42,937 bases of DNA from Planctomycetota bacterium (lineage in GTDB: Bacteria; Planctomycetota; JAJSAM01; JAJVHW01): positions 1 to 42,937 of the forward strand of contig JAJRPF010000060.1 in NCBI GenBank assembly GCA_024280885.1, written 5' to 3'. Shown here in pieces: positions 1-10,001 of the stretch. Made by a program: the position numbers and the translations under genes. Below the pieces are notes generated by a model. It saw only the letters and a program-made list of their open reading frames with translations. It was not told the origin of the DNA and ran no database searches. Numbering within the stretch: the stretch's first letter is position 1; each line of letters starts with the position of its first letter.

Positions 1-440
1 CTCGTGTGTTTTCGTTTACGGGGCTATCACCCTCTGCGGCCGGCCTTTCCAGGCCAGTTCTACTAACACCGAGCTTTGTAACTCTTCCGCACCACTGCAA
101 CGGTGCACGATCGATCCCACGACCCCGGATGGACAACGCTTGCAGGCTATCACGCCCACCCGGTTTAGGCTCTTTCCCGTTCGCTCGCCGCTACTAAGGA
201 AGTCGCAATTGCTTTACTTTCCTCGAGGTACTTAGATGGTTCAGTTCCCTCGGTTGACTTCGCCGGACTATATATTCACCCGGCGATACTGGAGCATGAC
301 CCCCAGTGGGTTTCCCCATTCGGACATCCACGGATCGAAGCTTGCTTGGCAGCTCCCCGTGGCTTTTCGCAGCCAGCCACGTCCTTCATCGTCTTCTGGC
401 GCCAGAGCATCCACCATGTACCCTTTGTAGCTTGGTCACC
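1..440 (-). rRNA. rrl: 23S ribosomal RNA, 5' part (runs off the left edge)
   Basis: On the minus strand this reads as the 5' domain of 23S rRNA. The mature 5' end is placed near 440 because the minus-strand sequence there (around 400-440) aligns with the conserved GGTGGATGC start region of bacterial 23S genes. Only about 440 nt are present; the rest lies to the left of the window. It follows the 16S gene in the same direction, so the two are linked in one operon. The 5' boundary is estimated and could be off by several bases. All short reading frames here are chance frames in rRNA. Confidence 0.95.
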
Positions 441-953
441 TATTCCTCTCCGATGGAGAGTCGCGCGCCGAAACGCACAACTCGCTCAAGTGATCAGTAC
501 CCGAAGGCACTCATCACAGTTGGATACAGTCCTGGTGGCCACTTCAAGTGAGCCATTCGGCGCTCTCGGCGGACTGAAACGTTGCCGCTTCAATCCATCT
601 AATTCATTCATTCAATTCGACCGACGGAACGGATTCCGCCGGATCGAGAAGCTAGATCTTGCCACTATTCAGATTTCAGAGAACGTTTCCGCGGACTACC
701 AACACCGCGCGAGTGCGCGACATCGGTTTTGGTTATCCCCGCGGATAGACAAAGCAAGGCCGGACTAGCCGGCCCGCTGCAGCCCCTTCCGGGACTGTCC
801 CTTTCGGGCAGCCCCGTGAGGGACTGTGTCTGTCATGACGAGACATGATGTCTCATCGTAGATGTTAAGAGACCTGTGAGGTCGTTTGCTCGAAGAATGT
901 CCGATAGTCGATCCCGAACCATCGCTGGTCCAGCATCGTCCTGGATATCCCCA
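441..953 (-). other. 16S-23S internal transcribed spacer without tRNA genes
   Basis: This 513-bp spacer lies between the 16S 3' end and the 23S 5' end. I looked on both strands for the TTCRA loop, acceptor stems and anticodon arms of tRNA-Ile or tRNA-Ala and found none. It contains short inverted repeats that could be processing stems: GGCCGG (758-763) with CCGGCC (769-774), and GAGACAT (840-846) with ATGTCTC (848-854). The octamer GGGACTGT occurs twice (790-797 and 824-831). No protein gene is supported. Confidence 0.8.
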
Positions 954-2516
<1,563 letters not shown>

Positions 2517-2607
2517 ATTTGTCCTGCGTGGTCACGATCCGACACGAATGCCGAACCGCTTGCACATGGTTGCGGACCGACACAAGTGCCGTTCCGCGCC
2601 CAAAGAA

Positions 2608-2613
2608 ATTATA
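2608..2613 (-). promoter_or_regulatory. possible -10 element of the rRNA operon
   Basis: The minus strand reads TATAAT here, about 92 nt upstream of the predicted 16S 5' end, in an otherwise GC-rich leader. No good -35 hexamer lies 16-18 bp upstream; the best nearby match (TTGCGC) is too close, with a 13-bp spacer. The -10 match and position make a promoter plausible, but it rests on one hexamer. The remaining upstream sequence (2517-2909) is the shared leader of the rRNA operon and the divergent nnrE gene. I see no other gene in it. Confidence 0.35.
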
Positions 2614-2909
2614 TTCATCGCTCACCGCGCAAGCGCGGCGAGCCTCATTCTTGAGCTCACGATCTCTCACAGGCCTCTATTTTCAATGATCGTGGCGACC
2701 GGGGTCTGGCCCCGCCGCCGCTGGACTTTCGAGGACTTTCGTCGCTCCGCTGTGTCCAAGCGTCGCAAGTTAGCGAGACTGGCTGTGGGCCTCAACTATT
2801 CGTTGAGGGCTTTCTTCCAGTTCGCTTGAGGTTCGCGTCCGGGTCGTACCCGGCGTTCGCCTCAGCGAGCGGCAGAACCTACGGATGGGGTGTGAGGGAG
2901 GGAACAAAG

Positions 2910-3584
2910 TTGCGAGGGATATCAAGAGAAAGTTCCAGAGCGCTAGATCGGAAGGCCACAGAGGCCCTCCGCATCCCCTCAATCTGCCTCATGGAGAACG
3001 CAGCAAGGGGTGCTGCCGAGGCGGTTCTCAGGCTCGAAGCGGACGCCACGAAGCCGATCCTGTGTCTCGCTGGACCGGGCAACAACGGTGGCGACGCGAT
3101 GGCCGTCGCGCGGCACTTGGCGATTGCCCGTCGCCCCGTGATCGTGGCTCTTCTCGAATTGGGAATCCGGAAAGTCCCGCGCGGCGATGCAGGTATTCAG
3201 CATGGAATCGTCTCTGCGATGGGTCTGGAACAGCACGTTTTGCGTACCGAAACGGCCGGAAAGAAAGTCCGGGAACTCGCGGCGCGGGCGGACCTGGCAG
3301 TCGATGGTCTCTTCGGTACCGGCCTGGATCGTCCTCTGGACGGCCTGGCACGCGATGTTGTGCTTGAGTTGAACCGAGCGACGTTGCGAATCGTGGCGCT
3401 CGATCTCCCGTCGGGTCTCGACTGCGATACGGGCAAACCGCTGGGCGCGTGCGTCCGCGCATGCGCGACGGTCTCATTCGTCGCTCCGAAGCTCGGGTTC
3501 GCGCATCCAGGGGCCTCCGAGTGGACTGGCGACGTCTCGATCGTGGGGATCGGCGCGCCGCTGGAGTGGCCTCTCCGCAACTGA
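2910..3584 (+). CDS. nnrE: NAD(P)H-hydrate epimerase (YjeF N-terminal domain protein)
   Basis: Repairs damaged NAD(P)H by interconverting R- and S-hydrates for the dehydratase; cytosolic. The 224-residue product is a single YjeF_N domain. Visible motifs are LMENAARGA near residue 28, the nucleotide-binding GPGNNGGD at 55-62, VDGLFGTGL, and LDLPSGLDCDTG, a family-typical order. The ADP-dependent dehydratase half (NnrD) is missing, so it must be encoded elsewhere or absent. I chose the TTG at 2910 because a GAGGGAGGG Shine-Dalgarno ends 7 nt before it and the protein then starts at the usual family position. The frame stays open to a TTG at 2826, but the extra residues look non-coding. The gene is divergent from the rRNA operon and convergent with the next gene. 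Confidence 0.88.
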   Translation: MRGISRESSRALDRKATEALRIPSICLMENAARGAAEAVLRLEADATKPILCLAGPGNNGGDAMAVARHLAIARRPVIVALLELGIRKVPRGDAGIQHGIVSAMGLEQHVLRTETAGKKVRELAARADLAVDGLFGTGLDRPLDGLARDVVLELNRATLRIVALDLPSGLDCDTGKPLGACVRACATVSFVAPKLGFAHPGASEWTGDVSIVGIGAPLEWPLRN

Positions 3585-3670
3585 GGCACCCGTTGCAGCG
3601 CCGATCGAAACACGTCGCAGGAGAGCCGACCTGCGGGCTGAGAATGGGCTCACCTCCGGTGAATCCGAGA

Positions 3671-3698
3671 AGGCGCGCCCTCGAGTGAGGACGCGCCT
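3671..3698. terminator. bidirectional hairpin between convergent genes
   Basis: An AGGCGCG arm (3671-3677) and CGCGCCT arm (3692-3698) enclose a CCTC/GAGG inner stem with a GAGT loop, separated by one C-A mismatch: 11 base pairs in all. It lies between the convergent 3' ends of nnrE and the L,D-transpeptidase gene, where a shared terminator is expected. No T-run follows on either strand, so intrinsic termination is inferred from structure and position only. Confidence 0.5.
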
Positions 3699-3762
3699 AC
3701 TGCGCGAGTGGCGGGTCTCGCATTACCACGCTGACCGACCGATGGGCTCCCCCCTCGCTTGG

Positions 3763-4863
3763 CTATCGAATCTCGACCTCGCAGCCGCGGGGCACCCATT
3801 CGAAGAGACTCTCCACATCGACCTGTCGCATCCGGATGCAGCCCAGGGACGCGGCGGTCCCCACGGTGCTCTCGTCGGACGTGCCGTGGATACCGATGCC
3901 CTGTGCGCTCTCGGTGTCGGAGAATCCCATCCAACGCGTTCCGATGACATTCTTGGGGTCGCCGTACGGGATGAGACGACCGTTGAAGAACCACGTCGGC
4001 TTCCGCAACTTCGTCTCGATCTTGAAGTGGCCCGCGGGGGTGCAGTCATCCGTGCCAAGCCCTACAGGGAAGCGCGCGACTGGTGAACCACCCAGGAGCA
4101 GTGTGGCCTCGAAACGATCCTTCCGGATGAGCAGCGAGAGGCTCTCACGCGGGATACGAAGCGTCTGTCCGGCGCGGATGCGGCGCGCGTCCGTGAGGCC
4201 GTTCACTCGCAGCACGAACCCGGAGGCGACAGAGATACCCGCTGTCTTCCATGGTCCGTGGCGCAGCGTCCACAGATTCTCGCCGGACTTAAATCTATGC
4301 CGCATCACGAGCGCGTCCGGCGCGGCTGCGCTCGTGACGAGCGACCGATGGAGTTCGCCGCTGGCCGTGAATGCGGCCTCGAGTTCGCTGGTCGTGGACG
4401 CCTCGCAGTCATAGAGAGCCGCGTAGAGTTTGCGAGCCTCGAGAAGCCGGCGCGTGCCGATGTCGCCGGTCGCGCGAGGCGCAGCTGCGCGTAGGGCGGT
4501 CGCCGTGCGAAAGACCTCGCGCCGCAGCACGTCGTCGGCGAGCACGCCCGCGTCGGCCTTGAGAATCTCCGCTGCCGCCCGGTCGGGTCGTTTGGAATTC
4601 AGGTGTGTGCGGACCTTGGAGATGACGGCCGCGGCGCCGGGGGACGCGGTCTCTCGGGAGCGGTCGATGTCGCTGGGGCCGGGATTTGGCACCCGCAACT
4701 TGCTCTGATCCCCCCCCTCGGAAACGGTCCCATCCGGGTCCGCGTCGCCAGTGCCGGACTTGATGAAGCCGCTGCGGTCATCGCCGGTCCCATCGTCCCA
4801 CATGAGAAGTGCTGCTCCAGCGGCCACACCGACCGCGAGCACCATTGCGAAGTTGCCACGCAT
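3763..4863 (-). CDS. membrane-anchored LysM / L,D-transpeptidase (YkuD) protein
   Basis: Predicted envelope enzyme that forms L,D-crosslinks in peptidoglycan or attaches proteins to it. The 366-residue protein has an N-terminal hydrophobic anchor (about 5-22), a low-complexity Asp/Gly/Ser linker, a helical middle, a LysM domain (about 189-238) and a C-terminal YkuD domain (about 242-366). The active-site pattern is visible: His326 in GIHGTSDES and Cys342 in SLGCIRM. ATG 4863 is preferred over an in-frame TTG at 4869 because GGAGAG lies 6 nt upstream. It appears monocistronic, with its own upstream region containing a repeated palindrome. The catalytic residues are seen; the exact substrate is not known. 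Confidence 0.85.
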   Translation of the reverse strand: MRGNFAMVLAVGVAAGAALLMWDDGTGDDRSGFIKSGTGDADPDGTVSEGGDQSKLRVPNPGPSDIDRSRETASPGAAAVISKVRTHLNSKRPDRAAAEILKADAGVLADDVLRREVFRTATALRAAAPRATGDIGTRRLLEARKLYAALYDCEASTTSELEAAFTASGELHRSLVTSAAAPDALVMRHRFKSGENLWTLRHGPWKTAGISVASGFVLRVNGLTDARRIRAGQTLRIPRESLSLLIRKDRFEATLLLGGSPVARFPVGLGTDDCTPAGHFKIETKLRKPTWFFNGRLIPYGDPKNVIGTRWMGFSDTESAQGIGIHGTSDESTVGTAASLGCIRMRQVDVESLFEWVPRGCEVEIR

Positions 4864-4908
4864 CGCCAACTCTCCAGCCCTACCATATCTAGTGGTCTAT
4901 TCGTTTAT

Positions 4909-4939
4909 TCGTACGAGATGCGGCCATCGTACGAGATGC
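4909..4939 (-). promoter_or_regulatory. tandem TCGTACGA palindromes upstream of the L,D-transpeptidase gene
   Basis: A 13-bp direct repeat TCGTACGAGATGC occurs at 4909-4921 and again at 4927-4939, an 18-bp period. Its first eight bases, TCGTACGA, are a perfect palindrome, the arrangement expected for two dimeric repressor sites on one DNA face. The copies sit about 45-75 bp upstream of the ATG at 4863. No clear -35/-10 pair is visible. Operator function is inferred. The rest of 4940-5338 holds nothing I can call. Confidence 0.35.
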
Positions 4940-5338
4940 CGTGTGCGAGCGCGCGCGGAAAGAATTCTGGCCGCGCGATTCGAGGCTGGGACCCCCAATC
5001 CAGGGGCGGCGCGAGGCGCGAAGGAGGCCAGCGATGCGGCGCGTCAAGCGATCAGGCGCGCACCCCATCAGGGGCACGCGCCCGCGCTGCGCTCCGCCGT
5101 GTTGCCGTCCCGACCGGATCTCTGAACCATGCGGTTCAAGTGGGCGCCACCGTCGTGGCTCCGTCATCCTGCAAGAGGACGACCGGCAGGCCCAGACAGG
5201 CAAGCACCCGGTTTGGTTCTTATCGGCTCAGGAGATAACTGGGCCAGATCGAACATGACAGAGGCAACGTCAGTCTACCACCGCGTTCTGCGGAGGCCAG
5301 AGGTGCAGCCAATGCCGGACGTATCCGCGACTGTTCTG

Positions 5339-5401
5339 GGGCGTCGGTGACCGCGTTCGCGGTCTGCGGCGCCCGGGCGGGACTTGCTCACCGAGACGCC
5401 C
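5339..5401 (-). terminator. long imperfect hairpin after pheT
   Basis: The arms GGGCGTC (5339-5345) and GGTGA (5346-5350) pair with TCACC (5388-5392) and GACGCCC (5395-5401), with a GA bulge. A second inverted repeat, GACCGCG/CGCGGTC (5349-5355 and 5358-5364), overlaps the first arm, so two alternative folds exist. The element starts 17 nt after the pheT stop on the minus strand. There is no U-tract. A 3' stabiliser or Rho-independent terminator is likely from its position. Confidence 0.45.
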
Positions 5402-5417
5402 GCTTCATCGCTAGCAA

Positions 5418-7424
5418 TCAGGAGCGGAGAACGCCGCCGAGACCGCGCAGTGCCGTCAGCACGCGCTCGATGCACGCATCCGCCTCGTCGCCGGTGAGCG
5501 TTCGCACCGGACTGCGCAGCTCGATCCGCAGCGCCACACTCTTCTTGCCTGCGCCGATGGAGTCGCCGCGATACGCATCGAATGGCCGAATGGAGGCCAG
5601 GAGTTCGCCTGCCGCCTCACGTACGCGATCCTCGATCTCGGACCAGCGGACAACGTCATCGAAGACGACGGCGAGGTCCCGTTCGACCGCCGGGAATCGG
5701 GAGATGTGCTGATATGGGCGTTCGAGCACAGCACGGGCGAGCAACTCCCCCGTCCGGAATTCTGCTACCGCGACGCCGCGGGTCAGGGCGAACGAACGCA
5801 GGGCGGCCTCGGATAACTCACCGACGTGCCCGACGATCGTCTCGCCCACACGCAACGTGGCGCTGCGATCCGGCCGCAACGGCGTCGGCGCGCCGCGTTC
5901 GAACGCGACCACGTGCTCGAGTCCGAGCGCGCGCAAGACGCCGTCGACCGCGCCCTTCACGTCCGCATAGTCTCCTGTGAGCGCAATCCCCGTCAGCTGG
6001 CGCTCGTCGGGCGCATCGTCGGCGTCAGATCGCAAGTACACCGGCGCCGTCTCGAAGAAGCGCACGTGCGTGACGCCGCGGTCTTGGTTCCCGCGTACGA
6101 CGCGCAGAAGTGGACCGAGAACAGAACGGCGTAGTTGGCTCTCGTCCGCGCGCATCGGATTGACAACCTGCAATCCTGGCGCGTCGCTCACGAGCGCGAT
6201 GTCCACATGCCCGGCACCGACGAACGGTTCGGTACAACACTCACGCAGCCCCGCGGCGACGAGCGCGTCCCGAAGCCGGCGTGCGGCGCGGGTATCCTCG
6301 CTGACGACCTGCGGGCGGACGGGGATACGCACGTCGTCCGGAATTCGATCGAAGCCGATGATGCGCGCCACCTCTTCCATGAGGTCGACCTCATCGCGAA
6401 GGTCGGGACGCCACGATGGCGGGCTCCACTCGGTCGTGCCTTCGGCCGGGTCCGCCGCGCGCTCCAGGCCGAGCGCGGAAAGAACCCGCGTCACCTCGTC
6501 TGCGGCGACAGGCGCGCCCAGCACCCGGGCGAACTGCGCCGTGCGCAACGGCACACGGCCCGCCGTCCTCGGAATGTCGGCCCCCGCCACGCAGATGGGC
6601 CCCACCGCTTGCGCACCGGCGCACTCGACCAGGAGCGCTGCCGCGCGGTCGGACGCCCACTGTGCACACTCGGGATCCACGAAACGCTCGAACCGGAACG
6701 ATGACTCGGTGCGAAGGGTGTGACGTCGCGAAGCCTGCCGGATGGCAATCGGTTCGAAGAGTGCGCATTCGAGGACGATGTCGGTCGTCCTTGCGCCGAC
6801 CTCGGAATGGAGCCCCCCCATCACGCCACCGAGAGCGACCGGCGCGGCTCCGTCCGCAATCGCGCACTCCCCCTTGTCGAACTCGACCGTCGATCCATCC
6901 AGTGCGGTGAAGGTCTCGCCCGCCGCGCGCCGCGCAACCAGTCTCGGTCCGCCCAACTTCGCGAGGTCGAACGCATGGAGTGGGTGCCCGCACTCAAGCA
7001 TCACGAAGTTCGTCACGTCCACGACATTGTTGATCGACCGCTGCCCGGCATGTTCGAGCGCGCTCCGCAACCACTCGGGCGACGGCCCCACCGCAACTCC
7101 GCGCACGACGCGAGCGGTGTAGAGCGGGCAGAGTTCCGGTGCCTCGACGGCGACATCGATCCGATCCTCCGACAATTCCGGAAGAGCCACGGCCGGGCGA
7201 CGCACCGCTCCCCCCAGCATCGTGGCCACTTCGCGCGCAATGCCGAGATGACATTGCAGGTCGGGACGATTGGACGTGATCTCGACGTCGAGTTGCACGT
7301 CGCCGGTCTCGAACTCCTGCGCCGCAACGACCGGAAAACCAGCCATCGTCAGCGCATGCGCAAGACGCGCCGGCTCCACATCGAAGTCGACATAGCGGCG
7401 CAGCCACTCGAGAGAGATGAGCAT
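5418..7424 (-). CDS. pheT: phenylalanine-tRNA ligase beta subunit, short form
   Basis: Beta subunit of the alpha2-beta2 PheRS that charges tRNA-Phe; cytosolic. The 668-residue protein begins with the usual LISLEWLRRYVD, passes through the EITSNRPD motif at about residue 50, has B3/B4 editing and B5 regions in the middle, and ends with an anticodon-binding FDX-ACB domain (from about YQHISRFPAVERDL to the C-terminus). The usual bacterial form is about 790-800 residues; here the EMAP-like OB-fold tRNA-binding domain (B2) that normally follows residue 40 is missing, since the chain runs straight from GDVQLD into EITSNRPD. The start at 7424 has GGGAG just upstream. pheS lies 52 nt upstream, so the two are co-transcribed. 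Confidence 0.96.
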   Translation of the reverse strand: MLISLEWLRRYVDFDVEPARLAHALTMAGFPVVAAQEFETGDVQLDVEITSNRPDLQCHLGIAREVATMLGGAVRRPAVALPELSEDRIDVAVEAPELCPLYTARVVRGVAVGPSPEWLRSALEHAGQRSINNVVDVTNFVMLECGHPLHAFDLAKLGGPRLVARRAAGETFTALDGSTVEFDKGECAIADGAAPVALGGVMGGLHSEVGARTTDIVLECALFEPIAIRQASRRHTLRTESSFRFERFVDPECAQWASDRAAALLVECAGAQAVGPICVAGADIPRTAGRVPLRTAQFARVLGAPVAADEVTRVLSALGLERAADPAEGTTEWSPPSWRPDLRDEVDLMEEVARIIGFDRIPDDVRIPVRPQVVSEDTRAARRLRDALVAAGLRECCTEPFVGAGHVDIALVSDAPGLQVVNPMRADESQLRRSVLGPLLRVVRGNQDRGVTHVRFFETAPVYLRSDADDAPDERQLTGIALTGDYADVKGAVDGVLRALGLEHVVAFERGAPTPLRPDRSATLRVGETIVGHVGELSEAALRSFALTRGVAVAEFRTGELLARAVLERPYQHISRFPAVERDLAVVFDDVVRWSEIEDRVREAAGELLASIRPFDAYRGDSIGAGKKSVALRIELRSPVRTLTGDEADACIERVLTALRGLGGVLRS

Positions 7425-7476
7425 CGGAGCTCCCGGAAGGGTTCGTCGTGACTCGTGAGGCGAGCCAGCGACCGGA

Positions 7477-8559
7477 TCAACGGAACTGGGACAGGAAACG
7501 AACGTCGTTCTCGACGAGCAGGCGAATGTCGTCGAGTTTCCAGCGGCGCATGGCGACGCGCTCGACTCCCATGCCGAATGCGAATCCCGTGTAACGCTCC
7601 GGATCGATCTCGACCGAACGCAACACGCGCGGGTGCACCATGCCGCAGCCGAGCACCTCCATCCACCGCTCGCCGCCGCACACAGAGCAGTCGATAGCGC
7701 CAGGCAGTGCCGAGTTCGCGTCGCCGCCCCGATCCAGGCAGCCAGGACAGCGCAGATCGAGTTCGGCGCTCACCTCGGTGAACGGAAAGTACGAAGGCCG
7801 GAACCGGGTCTGAACCCCGGCGCCATACATACTCTCAGCGAACGTGCGCAGACACGCCTTCAGGTCGGCGAACGTCACGTCTTCGCCGACCATCAGGCCT
7901 TCGACCTGATGGAAAGCGTAGAGATGCGTCGCATCGACAGTCTCCGGCCGATACACGCGTCCGGGGGCGAAGACGCGAAACGGCGGCTCGCGCGTTTCCA
8001 TCACGCGCACCTGCACCGTGCTCGTCTGGCTCCGGAGCAGACGATCGCCCTCGACGTAGAAGTTGTCAGAGGGCAGCCGCGCCGGGTGATGCGCAGGGAT
8101 GTTCAGCGCATCGAAGTTGTGCCAGGCGTCCTCGACTTCCGGTCCGGAGACCTCGTCGAAACCGAGCCGCGTGAAGATCCGACGGATCTCCTCGAGTACG
8201 AGCGTGACCGGATGAAGCGAGCCATCGGGGACACTGGTTCCCGGCCAGGAGGGGTCGAACGTCGGGTCGAGCGCAACGTGGCCCGTCGCCGCGTCGACTT
8301 CGGCCCGCCGGGTGTCGATCGCCGCCTGGATACGTTTCGCGATCACGTTCACGGCCTGCCCGGCGTCGCGCCGAGCCTCCTTCGGCAGGCGAGAGATCGA
8401 GCGCTGAAGATCCTTGACCGCGCCCTTCTTGCCCACGAGCGACGCACGTACTTCGGCCAGCTCAGCGGGCGTCTTCGACGCGGCGAGTTCCCGCTCCGCG
8501 CCGATAACCAGAGCCTCGGCCCGTGCAATCAGCTCGGCGGTCTCCGCACTCTGCGACAT
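7477..8559 (-). CDS. pheS: phenylalanine-tRNA ligase alpha subunit
   Basis: Catalytic subunit of PheRS (class II synthetase, subclass IIc). 360 residues, close to the family length. An N-terminal coiled-coil arm (about 1-100) precedes the catalytic core: SGPEVEDAWHNFDALNIP, LRSQTSTVQVRVM, the cysteine-rich RCPGC...CSVCGG insertion, LGCGMVHPRVL, and the final GFAFGMGVERVAMRRW motif 3. The usual HPARD-QDTFY stretch reads HPARLPSDNFY here. The ATG at 8559 has GGAGG five bases upstream. A 349-bp gap with three hairpins separates it from rplT, so pheST may have its own promoter or leader control. Confidence 0.97.
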   Translation of the reverse strand: MSQSAETAELIARAEALVIGAERELAASKTPAELAEVRASLVGKKGAVKDLQRSISRLPKEARRDAGQAVNVIAKRIQAAIDTRRAEVDAATGHVALDPTFDPSWPGTSVPDGSLHPVTLVLEEIRRIFTRLGFDEVSGPEVEDAWHNFDALNIPAHHPARLPSDNFYVEGDRLLRSQTSTVQVRVMETREPPFRVFAPGRVYRPETVDATHLYAFHQVEGLMVGEDVTFADLKACLRTFAESMYGAGVQTRFRPSYFPFTEVSAELDLRCPGCLDRGGDANSALPGAIDCSVCGGERWMEVLGCGMVHPRVLRSVEIDPERYTGFAFGMGVERVAMRRWKLDDIRLLVENDVRFLSQFR

Positions 8560-8603
8560 CCCAGCCTCCCATCCCTCTCATACGATGCTCTCGCGCTGAC
8601 CGC

Positions 8604-8898
8604 GGTGTTCGTCGTGCGCTGGCGCAGACTACCGTCGCGAACACCAAACTATGCCGGATCCGAGCGGCTCTCCGCGGAAGGAGCGGCAGCTGGCGTACGC
8701 ACGAGTCAACGGCGCGCAATCGCGGCGCCTCGGAATTGGTCGAGCCGATACTGCTCGCCGCCGCTACACGTTCGCGCCCTACAACGTCGTCGACTGCAGC
8801 GACGACGGACACAGACCGCGCCGAGCCCCTTCGCTCGCCCCACGCTGCGGGTCAGCAGAAGCGACGAATCAAGCAGTGTGGCCGGGGGCAACGCCCCC
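8604..8898 (-). promoter_or_regulatory. structured spacer between rplT and pheS
   Basis: The 349-bp gap 8560-8908 contains no convincing gene but three perfect inverted repeats. GGGGGC/GCCCCC (8884-8889, 8893-8898) starts 11 nt after the rplT stop and looks like a terminator. CGTCGTCG/CGACGACG (8785-8792, 8800-8807) has a 7-nt loop. GGTGTTCG/CGAACACC (8604-8611, 8638-8645) encloses a smaller TGCGC/GCGCA stem. I looked for a Phe-rich leader peptide like that of E. coli pheST and found none. A leader-type regulatory role is inferred from structure only. Confidence 0.4.
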
Positions 8899-8908
8899 AC
8901 GCCGGACG

Positions 8909-9259
8909 CTATGCGCCAGCGCGCGCCACTTCGACCACGCGCGTAAACGCGGCGGGATCGGAGACAGCGAGGTCGGCGAGCGACTTGCGGTCGAGCTCGA
9001 TGCCGGATTTGCTCAGGAGCCCGATGAGCTGCGAGTACTTGACGCCGTTGTCACGGGCAGCGGCGTTGATGCGCTGGATCCAGAGCGAGCGGAAGTCACG
9101 TTTACGGAGCTTGCGTCCGGTGTACGCGTAGTTCCGGGCGCGCATCACGCCATCCTTGGCGACGCGCAGCAGGTTCTTGCGGGCTCCGAAGAATCCGCGA
9201 GCGGCCTTCAAGAGGCGGCGGCGGCGGCGGTGACGGGCGACGTTTGTACGGGTGCGCAT
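8909..9259 (-). CDS. rplT: 50S ribosomal protein L20
   Basis: Binds 23S rRNA early in large-subunit assembly. 116 residues, the usual length. Recognised from the basic N-terminal arm (RTRTNVARHRRRRRLLK), ARGFFGARKNLLRVAKDGVMRA, RKRDFRSLWIQRINAAAR and the C-terminal globular half (YSQLIGLLSKSGIELDRKSLADLA). The ATG at 9259 has GGAG 7 nt upstream. L20 is a known translational repressor of its own operon in E. coli and Bacillus, so the long structured spacers on both sides may be control sites. That is inference. Confidence 0.97.
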   Translation of the reverse strand: MRTRTNVARHRRRRRLLKAARGFFGARKNLLRVAKDGVMRARNYAYTGRKLRKRDFRSLWIQRINAAARDNGVKYSQLIGLLSKSGIELDRKSLADLAVSDPAAFTRVVEVARAGA

Positions 9260-9470
9260 GATTGGCTCCGACCGGCTTCAATCAGCCGCGTTTCGGTATT
9301 TGAGATGGCCATGGGCCCGCGGGCCCTTGCTTCTGGATCTTGGAAACTGGGCCTTGGAGACCCGGACGGCTGAAGACACTCGCTCTGGGAAAGTGCCAGT
9401 CTTCGAGTGGCTCCAGCGCCGGACGATCTACGGTTTCGACTCCGCCGATCGCTCCGCTTGGTTGACTAGG
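9260..9470 (-). promoter_or_regulatory. structured spacer between rpmI and rplT
   Basis: The 211-bp gap is long for a gene pair that is normally nearly contiguous. It contains the perfect 14-bp palindrome GGGCCCGCGGGCCC at 9313-9326. On the minus strand there is also a GGCT/AGCC stem ending just before the rplT Shine-Dalgarno, and a GAAGAC/GTCTTC pair further upstream. No reading frame here looks coding. A translational control or processing role is suggested by the context of an autoregulated ribosomal protein. Confidence 0.35.
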
Positions 9471-9671
9471 CTAGCCACCGAGCCCGAGGAGACGCCGCAT
9501 GCGCCGCTCATCGACCTTGGCAACCAGTTTCGACTTGCGAAGATGGCGACGCCGCTTGGCGTCCTTCGTCTTCATCATGTGTCGTCGTCCGGGACTGCCG
9601 CGCTTGATGCGGCCAGACTTGGTCAGCTTGAGGCGCTTTGCCGCACCCTTGTTGGTCTTCAGCTTCGGCAT
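9471..9671 (-). CDS. rpmI: 50S ribosomal protein L35
   Basis: Small basic large-subunit protein of 66 residues. Starts with PKLKTNKGAAKRLKLTKSG, the family signature, followed by GRIKRGSPGRRHMMKTKDAKRRRHLRKS. The frame stays open further upstream, but the ATG at 9671 gives the normal start and has GGAG just upstream. It lies between infC and rplT, the conserved order, but is separated from infC by 330 bp (9672-10001). That gap holds a CCCGG/CCGGG hairpin (9975-9979, 9987-9991) shortly after the infC stop and nothing else I can call. Confidence 0.95.
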   Translation of the reverse strand: MPKLKTNKGAAKRLKLTKSGRIKRGSPGRRHMMKTKDAKRRRHLRKSKLVAKVDERRMRRLLGLGG

Positions 9672-10001
9672 CGAACGGCTCCTGCCACGACTTTCGCGAA
9701 CGTTTCGCGGGGAAGCCGAGCATCGTAGGCCACGCCCCGCGGACGTCAAGGAAACCGCACGCAACACGGGTGCGGCGATTGCGGACGAACGAGTCAACTT
9801 CGCTGGGACGTGCCGCCGGCCAGCCCTCTCGCAGCGCTCGAACTCTGAGAAGACTCTCCGGCGAGACTCGGGGAGACATCCGCGGAGACGGACCGCGAGA
9901 ACGCCAGGCGGCGCTCTTGTCGGCCGACGCGCGCGGAGGCACCCCCACGCTGGCTGCGCCGAGCACGGGTGGCCCCCGGCTCTAGACCGGGCTGCCGCGC
10001 G

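Noticed and set aside
441..953. Possible tRNA-Ile or tRNA-Ala in the rRNA spacer
   Set aside because: No TTCRA loop, acceptor stem or anticodon arm found on either strand.
4889..5350. Short frames (104 codons minus, 73 codons plus) between the L,D-transpeptidase gene and pheT
   Set aside because: Arg/Pro/Ser-rich chance frames overlapping each other, without ribosome binding sites.
8560..8908. T-box or Phe-rich leader peptide controlling pheST
   Set aside because: No T-box consensus and no short frame rich in Phe codons on the minus strand; only inverted repeats are seen.
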